64,000 bases of DNA, from NCBI GenBank assembly GCA_041871065.1, contig CP168942.1:1582501-1646500 (forward strand). The letters run 5' to 3'. Under the pieces are notes generated by a model. It was given only the letters and a program-made list of their open reading frames with translations, ran no database searches and was not told where the DNA came from. This DNA comes from Weissella confusa (GTDB taxonomy: Bacteria; Bacillota; Bacilli; Lactobacillales; Lactobacillaceae). Every line of letters starts with the position of its first letter. Position 1 is the first letter of the stretch. Position numbers and translations under genes: made by a program. Below are positions 57,646 through 64,000 of the stretch, piece by piece.

Positions 57646-58080
57646 TCACAAGTTGTTAGCATCCGTCCATAAATCATACAGGGTTTCAAGGCCGATTTTG
57701 GGTAACTCCCCTGTCGCTCTTAGGCTCACAAAACCGTCTAATCCAATGATCATAAAATCGAAAAAATGTACCTGCATCAAGGTGCTGCAATACGCTAGTT
57801 GTCGCATAAAAAGTCGATCCGCTAGCGATGCTTTTAAATTACCGCTCGGATGATTATGAACCAAAATAAACCCATAGGCATTCAACGCCACCAATCGCCT
57901 AAAGATGTCGCGCGGGTGAATCGATACCCCATCTAACGTTCCTTGTGCCACTTGTTGTAGCTCAAGCACACGCATTTGTGTATTAACCGCAATTAACCAG
58001 CAACTTTCTTGTGGCTTATCACCATATTCATTCGCCAAGTATTGTCCCAACTCAGCAACCGATTTGATTGTTTGTAACAT
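57646..58080 (-). CDS. radC: RadC-family JAMM-domain protein, short form
   Basis: 144 aa containing the JAMM metalloprotease-like domain: HNHPSGNLKASLADRLF at about 95-111 with two histidines and an aspartate as zinc ligands. The N-terminal helix-hairpin-helix of full RadC (about 225 aa) is missing. I start at ATG 58080 behind GGAGG with 8 nt spacing. Found just upstream of mreB as in other Lactobacillales; biochemical role of RadC is unsettled. Confidence 0.88.
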   Translation of the reverse strand: MLQTIKSVAELGQYLANEYGDKPQESCWLIAVNTQMRVLELQQVAQGTLDGVSIHPRDIFRRLVALNAYGFILVHNHPSGNLKASLADRLFMRQLAYCSTLMQVHFFDFMIIGLDGFVSLRATGELPKIGLETLYDLWTDANNL

Positions 58081-58132
58081 TCGTCGCACCTCCATTAATA
58101 AAGAGGGCGCAAACACCAATTTTTCCAAAAAT

Positions 58133-58160
58133 GTGATTTTTATCAATCACAGCGTATAAT
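58133..58160 (+). promoter_or_regulatory. Promoter of the VOC gene with palindrome in the spacer
   Basis: A consensus TATAAT (58155-58160) has no good -35; the place of spacer and -35 is taken by the inverted repeat GTGATT-6-AATCAC (58133-58150), a candidate operator. Confidence 0.55.
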
Positions 58161-58186
58161 TGAAAATAAAAAAGGAAGTTTGTTTA

Positions 58187-58531
58187 ATGCGTGTTCGTAA
58201 GTTTACCCCACTCCGTATTCCAAGCAAAAACGTTGCTCGTGCGGTTCGCTTTTACCGTGAAGTGTTTGATTTACCAACTGAATTTGGTGAAAATGAGTCA
58301 CGTCACCTATACTTCGACCAACAATCAATTGTGTTTGAAGAAGATCCAGACGCTGAACCAATTACAGTTCAGGTAACAGTTCGTGACCATAAGGAAACGG
58401 TTGAAAACCACTTCATCAACTACTACGTCACCCAAGCAAAGCCAGCAACCGAATCAGAAGATGGTCGTCACATCATTTTCCATCTTGATGATTTCGAGGG
58501 CAACCACATCGAAGTGATTGCCAACAAATAA
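58187..58531 (+). CDS. Small VOC (glyoxalase/bleomycin-resistance fold) protein
   Basis: 114 aa with a VOC pattern: VARAVRFYREVFDLPTEFGE near residues 17-36, and FHLDDFEGNHIEV at the C-terminus, where E is a typical metal ligand. Function of the single-domain protein unknown. ATG 58187 follows AAAGGAAG; a TTG nine codons earlier lies at the promoter and is unlikely. Confidence 0.82.
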   Translation: MRVRKFTPLRIPSKNVARAVRFYREVFDLPTEFGENESRHLYFDQQSIVFEEDPDAEPITVQVTVRDHKETVENHFINYYVTQAKPATESEDGRHIIFHLDDFEGNHIEVIANK

Positions 58532-58534
58532 AGT

Positions 58535-58570
58535 AAAAGGAGAGGAACCTATGTTCACTCTCCTTTTCTT
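58535..58570. terminator. Terminator between VOC gene and XRE regulator
   Basis: AAAAGGAGAG (58535-58544) with CTCTCCTTTT (58558-58567); serves both convergent genes. The minus-strand T-run is short. Confidence 0.8.
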
Positions 58571-59407
58571 TTACCTATTTTCAGCACGTTGATACCAGAC
58601 CGTTACCAATTCTTCGGCTAAATCAGCCATATCAGTCATGCCAATAGCAGCAGCATTTGCAACTTGTTGCTTTACTGCATCCCATTCGTGGTTTTCCAAC
58701 TGACTAACCACGGTTGCCCACCAAGCGAAGCTCATTGCACTCTTAGCTTGGTTAGCCATCCAGTCAGCCACTTGTTTAAATATCTCTAAATCAAATTCAT
58801 CCGCCTTAAGCAATTCAATTAGATAACGCGCTGTCGTTGCATTTAGGCGCTCCATCGTACCGTGAGGCCATGCTTTTTGCCAAATAACTGACAAATAGTT
58901 GAAAGCATCCTTTTGCTCGACTTCAGCAATCACCGGATACAATAGCGCAACGTCCATTTCGCGCCAAATCTTAACAGCCTCAAATGAATCAATCAAAATC
59001 TGTTGGGCAATTTGTGCATGCTCATAAGGAATCAATCGTGCGTGTAGCACGTCTGCCAAACTCGCCACGCGCAAGAAGCCACGTGCCATGGTGTTACGGA
59101 ATAGTTGATAGCTACGTCGACTTACTTCCTTAATCGTCTCAGGATCACGCTTACGGTTAGCGTCTAACAACTCGTTCATCAATCCTTCAACTGTGTCTTG
59201 CCCGTTAACCAATTCCGTATTAATTTCGGCACCCGTTAAAAGCAAATGACTCATAAACGAAATGAACCCTTCAGCAGGTAAATCGTTTTCTTCATTCAAA
59301 TAACGGTAGTAACGGTTTCGGCTAATGCCGATATTTGCCAACTCCCGGACAGGAATGTCATTTGCCTGTCGAATTTCATTTATTCGTTCACGATTAATTA
59401 AGCTCAT
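58571..59407 (-). CDS. XRE/Rgg-like transcriptional regulator
   Basis: 278 aa. Helix-turn-helix at about 5-60 (RINEIRQANDIPVRELANIGISRNRYYRYLNEE contains it; key residues S29, R30, Y33). The rest is all-helical, similar in layout to Rgg/MutR/GadR proteins whose C-terminal domain binds peptides or stays ligand-free. No peptide pheromone gene is apparent next to it. RBS AAGGTAA. Targets unknown. Confidence 0.75.
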   Translation of the reverse strand: MSLINRERINEIRQANDIPVRELANIGISRNRYYRYLNEENDLPAEGFISFMSHLLLTGAEINTELVNGQDTVEGLMNELLDANRKRDPETIKEVSRRSYQLFRNTMARGFLRVASLADVLHARLIPYEHAQIAQQILIDSFEAVKIWREMDVALLYPVIAEVEQKDAFNYLSVIWQKAWPHGTMERLNATTARYLIELLKADEFDLEIFKQVADWMANQAKSAMSFAWWATVVSQLENHEWDAVKQQVANAAAIGMTDMADLAEELVTVWYQRAENR

Positions 59408-59534
59408 TCGTTTTACCTTCTAAACAAATCTCTCTATATAATTATTTCTCTGCACAATCGTGCCCGTACGCTCATGTTTGAGTGTACCACCCACGGAACA
59501 TACGTTCAACAAAAAATGCTTACTTTTCTTTCAG

Positions 59535-59564
59535 TAAAAAAGCCCGAACAGTTCGTTCGAGCTT
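59535..59564 (-). terminator. nagE terminator
   Basis: AAGCCCGAAC (59540-59549) with GTTCGAGCTT (59555-59564, one wobble), T-run on the minus strand. Confidence 0.88.
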
Positions 59565-59580
59565 CCTTAATTATATGTGA

Positions 59581-61602
59581 TTAAAAGATAACGCGTCCAA
59601 CATAGTTGCCGCCGATACCATCAAAGATATCCTCGTCATCTACCTTAACTTCAGCATTTTCAGCCAAGCCCATGAAGATAACCATCGTCGTGGCAAGCTT
59701 ACCCGCTGCCTTAACTGCTTCGATATCCATCGTTGCAAGCAAGTCACCGTGCTTAACCTTATCGCCAACTGATACCTTCACATCAAATGGTTCTCCGTTC
59801 ATTTCAACGGTGTTAATTCCCATGTGAACCAACACTTCCAAACCACTTTCCGTACGCAAACCAATAGCGTGCTTCGTTGGCGCAACCATCGTTACTTCAG
59901 CATCCAATGGCGCGGTAATGTTGTTATCAGATGGTTCAATTGCGAAACCATCACCCATCATCTTTGACGCGAACGTCTCATCTTGAACGTGCTCAAGGTG
60001 AAGCAATGAGCCATTTGCAACGGCAAAGAAGTTTTCTTCCTTACCAGCTGGAGCATCATCCACTGGCTTTGCTTCGTCAGCAGACAATGGATTCTCCAAC
60101 TTAGATGAAATTTCACCGTTGTAAATCTTCTCAACGTTATCGGCAACGAATTGCACATCCGGACCGATAACAATGTGAATTTGGTGATCATCCAAAACGT
60201 TAACACCCATAACACCAGGTGTCTTCTTCAAGGCATCAACGTCAGCCAATGACGTATCTGTCATCTTGTAACGCAAACGCGTCGTGCAGTTGTAGAGGTA
60301 CGTCAAGTTTTCCTTAGCAGAAGCATCCCCACCAAGTGCTGACCAAACCATACGTGCCGTGCGGAGATACTTATCTTCGCCACCAACCGTTGCAGCCTTA
60401 CCAACTTGAACGTTGTTAGCTGCATCGTCGTCATCCTTAGGATCACGTCCAGGTGTCATCAAGTTGAACTTCTTAATCGCAAACGTAAAGATTGCGTAGT
60501 ACAAAACAGCAAACACAAGACCTTGCACAAGCAACATGTAAGGCTTGTTAGCCAATGGCATTGAGAAACTCAAAACGTAATCAACCAAACCACCTGAGAA
60601 CGTAAATCCTGACGTCCAGTGGAAGAAAGCTGCAATTGCCAATGACAATCCCATCAAAATAGCGTGGATAACATACAAAGGCCATGCTACGAACATGAAT
60701 GAGAATTCCAATGGTTCCGTTACACCAGTGAAGAAGGCAGCGATTCCAGCAGCCAACATCAATGATCCAACACGCTTCTTTTGCGCTGGACGTGCTTGAC
60801 GATAAATCGCAAACGCACCAGCGGGCAAACCAAACATCATAACTGGGAAGAAGCCAGCTTGGTACATACCAGTAATACCCTTTGTACCAGTTGATGCCCA
60901 GTAATTTCCGATATCATTAATACCAGCAATGTTAAACCAGAACACAGAGTTCAATGCGTGGTGCAATCCCGTTGGAATCAACATACGGTTGAAGAATCCA
61001 TACAAACCAGCACCAACCCAGCCAAGACCTGAGATAAACTTAGCGAACGTTACCAAGCCCGTGTATACTGGTGGCCACACAAACAATAGTGCAACTGAGA
61101 TAACCAACATCGCCACCGCAGAAATAATTGGTACTGAACGCTTACCACTAAAGAACGCAAGCGCCGTTGGCAAGCGAACTTCACTGAAACGGTTGTACAA
61201 AGCAGCTGCAACTAGTCCAGCCACAATTCCAAGCAAGACGTTGTTATTTACCAATGCCTCAAATGCCGGATTAACGTGTGCGACTTTCACATTCGTCAAC
61301 GTAGCGATTTGTGCCGGTGCCAACAAGAAGACTGGCAACTCGTATGCCACGACAGCAGCCAAAGCCACCGCACCAGCTTCCTTCTTTTGCACCATTCCAA
61401 GTGCAAGACCGACAGCGAACAACAATGCCAATTGTCCTAAGACACCGTTACCAGCAATTGCTAAAAAGTTTCCAATCGATTGGGCGACTGAACCATCGAT
61501 GCGCATAATCCAGTTTCCGATACCAACCAACAAAGCAGCAGCTGGCAAAACTGAAACAGGCAACATCAATGAACGACCCATTCGTTGTAGATAGTCTTTC
61601 AT
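59581..61602 (-). CDS. nagE: PTS transporter EIICBA, N-acetylglucosamine/glucose type
   Basis: 673 aa, three PTS domains in one chain. EIIC (about 1-385) with LMLPVSVLPAAALLVGIGNW, NRMLIPTGLHHALNS and FTGVTEPLEFSFMF; EIIB (about 420-490) with the phosphorylated cysteine in NCTTRLR; EIIA (about 515-660) with histidine in VHMGINTV. The EIIC segments resemble NagE more than PtsG, and the HutC/NagR-like operators upstream support GlcNAc, but glucose is possible. Imports and phosphorylates the sugar. Confidence 0.9.
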   Translation of the reverse strand: MKDYLQRMGRSLMLPVSVLPAAALLVGIGNWIMRIDGSVAQSIGNFLAIAGNGVLGQLALLFAVGLALGMVQKKEAGAVALAAVVAYELPVFLLAPAQIATLTNVKVAHVNPAFEALVNNNVLLGIVAGLVAAALYNRFSEVRLPTALAFFSGKRSVPIISAVAMLVISVALLFVWPPVYTGLVTFAKFISGLGWVGAGLYGFFNRMLIPTGLHHALNSVFWFNIAGINDIGNYWASTGTKGITGMYQAGFFPVMMFGLPAGAFAIYRQARPAQKKRVGSLMLAAGIAAFFTGVTEPLEFSFMFVAWPLYVIHAILMGLSLAIAAFFHWTSGFTFSGGLVDYVLSFSMPLANKPYMLLVQGLVFAVLYYAIFTFAIKKFNLMTPGRDPKDDDDAANNVQVGKAATVGGEDKYLRTARMVWSALGGDASAKENLTYLYNCTTRLRYKMTDTSLADVDALKKTPGVMGVNVLDDHQIHIVIGPDVQFVADNVEKIYNGEISSKLENPLSADEAKPVDDAPAGKEENFFAVANGSLLHLEHVQDETFASKMMGDGFAIEPSDNNITAPLDAEVTMVAPTKHAIGLRTESGLEVLVHMGINTVEMNGEPFDVKVSVGDKVKHGDLLATMDIEAVKAAGKLATTMVIFMGLAENAEVKVDDEDIFDGIGGNYVGRVIF

Positions 61603-61634
61603 TTGTAAATCCCCTACTAATAATTCCTAAAGAT

Positions 61635-61684
61635 ATTTTGTATACCAATGTTATCTATTTTACGCTTATGCCTTATTTTGACAA
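61635..61684 (-). promoter_or_regulatory. nagE promoter and start-site operator
   Basis: TTGTCA (61679-61684), 16 nt, TAAAAT (61657-61662) on the minus strand. Directly after it, covering the expected start site, is ATTGGTATACAAAAT (61635-61649), close to the GT-N-TA-N-AC sites of HutC-type GntR regulators such as NagR/YvoA. Confidence 0.55.
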
Positions 61685-61689
61685 TGCTA

Positions 61690-61728
61690 AAAAGGTCTAT
61701 ACCACACGATAGTTGGTATAGACCTTTT
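61690..61728 (-). terminator. degV terminator overlapping two operator-like sequences
   Basis: AAAAGGTCTATACC (61690-61703) pairs perfectly with GGTATAGACCTTTT (61715-61728). Each arm (GGTCTATACC, GGTATAGACC) also fits GT-N-TA-N-AC. Confidence 0.88.
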
Positions 61729-61730
61729 AC

Positions 61731-62603
61731 TTAAATTTCTAATGTTTTGTAGTCTTGGGCCCAGATGAGTCCCATTGCCTTTTCACCAGTGTGAACACCG
61801 ATGTAAGGTCCGATGATGCTACGTTCAACAACAATATCAGGGAATTGTTCCGTCAAATCAGCTGCCCATTGATCAGCCAAATCAGGATTGTTACCATCCA
61901 CAATCGTAGCACGAATCTTGTAATCCACACTATCGTGAACCGCCTTAAAGTCAGCTTCAATCTTCTTCCAGGCACGCTTCATCGCACGTTCCTTACCAAT
62001 TGCAATAATCTTCGTATCTTCAAAGGTTAGCAATGGCTTGATGTTTAGCAATGACCCCAACGTTGCTTGGCCACCAGAAATGCGACCAGTGCGTTGCAAG
62101 TGACGAATTTCATCCACGGCGAACAACACCTTCGTTGTCGCACGTAGTTCTTCCAAACGCGCTAGGATAGCTGGCACTTCTTTGCCAGCCATCACCATTT
62201 CAGCTGCCAACTTAGCTTGATTTCCGGCCCCACTAGCAGCAATTTGTGAATCCCATACGTGAACGTTAATGTCATCCACCGTACCAGCCAACGATTCAAG
62301 TGACGAAAAGGCACCTGAAATACCTGATGACAGCACGACAACAATGACATCTGTGTATCCAGCTTCAGCTAATTCATCAAACTTAGTCATGAACGCCCCG
62401 ATTTCTGGTTGAGACGTCGTCAATGCCGGTTCAGCCGTACGCTGAAATGTGTAAAATTCTTCTTGAGATGCCCAGCTCTCATTTTCATGAAAAACTTGCT
62501 CACCCATCATAATAGGATCGTTGATTTGATAGATGTTCAATGCTGCCAAATCAGCTGGCGCAATATAACTAGAACTATCAACTAAAACTGCAATCTTACT
62601 CAT
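61731..62603 (-). CDS. DegV-family fatty acid-binding protein
   Basis: 290 aa. N-terminal IAVLVDSSSYIAPAD, central VVVLSSGISGAFSSLESLAG and HLQRTGRISGGQA, all typical of DegV/FakB. FakB proteins present fatty acids to the kinase FakA; which DegV proteins do this varies. ATG 62603 has GGAG upstream. Follows crcB by 52 nt. Confidence 0.9.
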   Translation of the reverse strand: MSKIAVLVDSSSYIAPADLAALNIYQINDPIMMGEQVFHENESWASQEEFYTFQRTAEPALTTSQPEIGAFMTKFDELAEAGYTDVIVVVLSSGISGAFSSLESLAGTVDDINVHVWDSQIAASGAGNQAKLAAEMVMAGKEVPAILARLEELRATTKVLFAVDEIRHLQRTGRISGGQATLGSLLNIKPLLTFEDTKIIAIGKERAMKRAWKKIEADFKAVHDSVDYKIRATIVDGNNPDLADQWAADLTEQFPDIVVERSIIGPYIGVHTGEKAMGLIWAQDYKTLEI

Positions 62604-62655
62604 AATATCCAACTCCAAAATTGTATATGTCGTGTATCAATTTAACACGAAATGA

Positions 62656-63021
62656 TTAGAATAGCGACCCTAGCCAAAAACCAATCAGCAATACTGGTAC
62701 ACCACCAGCAAAGGCCAACACGGTTTTCAACAAAACTCGGGTTCGTTCTGATCGATTAGGCAACCCATTGGCGAGCTCAACGATGGGTGTTGAAAAAGTA
62801 GAATAACCACCCATAATACCGGTTGCCCAGAATGTATTCTGTAACAGCGGCAAGTGCATGCCGAACAAAATACCAATTAAAAACGCGGCCGTTAAATTAA
62901 TGACCATTACCATCCAAGCGCTTGCCGTGCCAAATACCTTGGGTGCCATTTCCAAAAGTGAAAAGCGACCCATTGAGCCAATCACTGCACCTAACCCTGC
63001 TAGTCCAATTTGTATCAACAT
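62656..63021 (-). CDS. crcB: Fluoride channel CrcB/Fluc, second subunit
   Basis: 121 aa, four membrane helices; GAVIGSMGRFSL near residue 11-22 and GGYSTFSTPIVE, the conserved GxYTTFSTF-like pore region. Fluc exports fluoride as an antiparallel dimer. Tandem crcB genes usually make heterodimers. Start ATG 63021 lies just behind the stop of the first crcB. Confidence 0.93.
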   Translation of the reverse strand: MLIQIGLAGLGAVIGSMGRFSLLEMAPKVFGTASAWMVMVINLTAAFLIGILFGMHLPLLQNTFWATGIMGGYSTFSTPIVELANGLPNRSERTRVLLKTVLAFAGGVPVLLIGFWLGSLF

Positions 63022-63022
63022 C

Positions 63023-63397
63023 CTACGCCACCACCTTTTCAGCGAGCGCACGACCGGCATACACAACTAATACACCGCCGACAATGCTTAAGACAATATA
63101 GACAAAGCCGATTAACCAACCATGCTTAACCATATCCAAAATGGCTGTTGAGTACGTCGTATAGGCTCCTAGCACCCCAACCATAATAAAGTCGGCGAGG
63201 GATTGGGCCAGCGTAATTTTCTTTGACCAAATCACAACTAAGAATGCTGATACGAAGGTACCGGTTAGATTAATGACTAACGTAGACAATGGAAAAGACG
63301 TTACTTGGATGAGCAACGCAAGCAATTCACGTAATGCCCCACCAAAAAAGCCCCCAACGCCCACAGCTACTAACCGTTGCCAAAACAACTTATCCAT
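63023..63397 (-). CDS. crcB: Fluoride channel CrcB/Fluc, first subunit
   Basis: 124 aa, four helices; GGFFGGALRELLALL at the start, VINLTGTFVSAFL and GAYTTYSTAILD in helix 3. The pair of crcB genes is nearly fused (stop at 63023, next ATG at 63021). Overlaps the ClC gene by 8 nt, so the three are translated together. Confidence 0.93.
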   Translation of the reverse strand: MDKLFWQRLVAVGVGGFFGGALRELLALLIQVTSFPLSTLVINLTGTFVSAFLVVIWSKKITLAQSLADFIMVGVLGAYTTYSTAILDMVKHGWLIGFVYIVLSIVGGVLVVYAGRALAEKVVA

Positions 63398-64000
63398 GTT
63401 GCGTCTCCGTTTCCTTATTCAAATCTTGCATCACAGCCCAAACCTGCTTGAATTGTGCTTCATCAGTCAACAATGACAATTCATCCCCAACTTGTAAGAT
63501 GAAATCACCATTTGGCAAGTGCTCTTCACGACCACGACGGATACGTTGAATCAAAACACCTCGTGGCAATTGCAGTTGACGCACTTCGGCATCTTCAAGT
63601 GAACTACCTGGCGCCACGACAAACGTCATTTCTTCAAGACGACCGCGCAAAGCAGATAGTTGATCTGGCAAACGCAAGCGAGCCAACAATGACTCATAAA
63701 TTGGTTCACCACCTAAGAAATCGACCACTAGATAAGCAATCAATGCCACAATTGCCATAGCAACTAGGTGCGTCATTGATCCCACCATTTCAGCAATCAA
63801 TACAATGGCTGTAAATGGTGCTTTTGAAATACTTGCGAAGTAACCAGCCATGCCGACAATCATCATATTCATTACATTGATTGGTGCAAGCAACCCAAAA
63901 TGAACAAGTACCGCACCAAACAAAGCGCCTGACAATGCCCCCAACGTTAGGATTGGTAAGAAGATACCACCTGGCACCCCTGAGCCAAACGCAATCGTTG
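63390..64000 (-). CDS. ClC-family anion transporter with TrkA-C domain, C-terminal part
   Basis: About 203 residues up to the window edge; the N-terminus is outside. The visible part starts TIAFGSGVPGGIFLPIL, matching the GxFxP anion-site motif of ClC helix N, then three helices and a TrkA-C (RCK_C) domain at about the last 75 residues. Reads with crcB1 and crcB2 as an operon, so a fluoride exporter (CLC-F) is possible; ordinary chloride/proton exchange is the alternative. The diagnostic N-terminal motifs are not visible. Confidence 0.88.
   Translation of the reverse strand, partial: TIAFGSGVPGGIFLPILTLGALSGALFGAVLVHFGLLAPINVMNMMIVGMAGYFASISKAPFTAIVLIAEMVGSMTHLVAMAIVALIAYLVVDFLGGEPIYESLLARLRLPDQLSALRGRLEEMTFVVAPGSSLEDAEVRQLQLPRGVLIQRIRRGREEHLPNGDFILQVGDELSLLTDEAQFKQVWAVMQDLNKETETQHG

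Overview
The window is a gene-dense, colinear stretch of low-to-mid GC Firmicutes chromosome. Its content and gene order (mraZ-to-ileS cell wall cluster, complete comG operon, 12-gene purine operon ending in fhs, two T-boxes, an L-box) fit Lactobacillaceae. From general familiarity I would place it near Weissella/Leuconostoc; that is an inference, not a proof. I see no rRNA, tRNA, CRISPR array, insertion sequence or prophage. Nearly all genes lie on the minus strand; the exceptions are a PAP2-like/GNAT pair, an alpha-carbonic anhydrase and a small VOC protein.

Layout. 1-1.5 kb: start of a secreted protein and ackA with two tandem terminators. 1.6-6.2 kb: comGA-GG competence pilus operon followed by a YtxK-like methyltransferase. 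6.3-8.0 kb: NCS2 purine permease behind a structured leader that looks like an unclassified riboswitch or attenuator. 8.0-12.7 kb: yebC, then recD2/TPR/histidine phosphatase. 12.8-13.1 kb: a strong promoter drives a highly folded region of about 270 nt that I cannot assign to a known RNA family. 13.2-30.3 kb: division and wall cluster in transcription order mraZ, rsmH, ftsL, pbp, mraY, murD, murG, divIB, ftsA, ftsZ, sepF, yggT, ylmH, divIVA, then ileS behind an Ile T-box. Upstream of mraZ lie five GTGG boxes at an exact 10-nt period. 30.4-34.1 kb: small membrane protein, rsmE, prmA, pyk. 34.2-36.0 kb: lysine permease under a lysine riboswitch. 36.2-37.3 kb: PAP2-like and GNAT genes.

37.3-50.4 kb: purE-K-C-S-Q-L-F-M-N-H-D-fhs, mostly with overlapping or near-abutting genes, encoding the whole route from PRPP to IMP plus a supply of 10-formyl-THF. 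50.6-51.2 kb: a standalone ribB. 51.5-54.0 kb: amino acid ABC importer under a T-box whose specifier reads CAC, so probably histidine. 54.0-58.1 kb: mreD, mreC, mreB and a short radC, with an oppositely oriented alpha-carbonic anhydrase inserted between mreC and mreD. 58.2-61.7 kb: VOC protein, XRE/Rgg-like regulator and a GlcNAc-type PTS transporter with HutC/NagR-like operators. 61.7-64 kb: degV, two overlapping crcB fluoride channel genes and the C-terminal part of a ClC transporter cut by the window edge.

Most regulation visible here is by RNA: two T-boxes, one L-box, the NCS2 leader and the unassigned structured RNA. The latter two, the MraZ-box array and the zinc-ligand loss in IleRS are the observations most worth following up.
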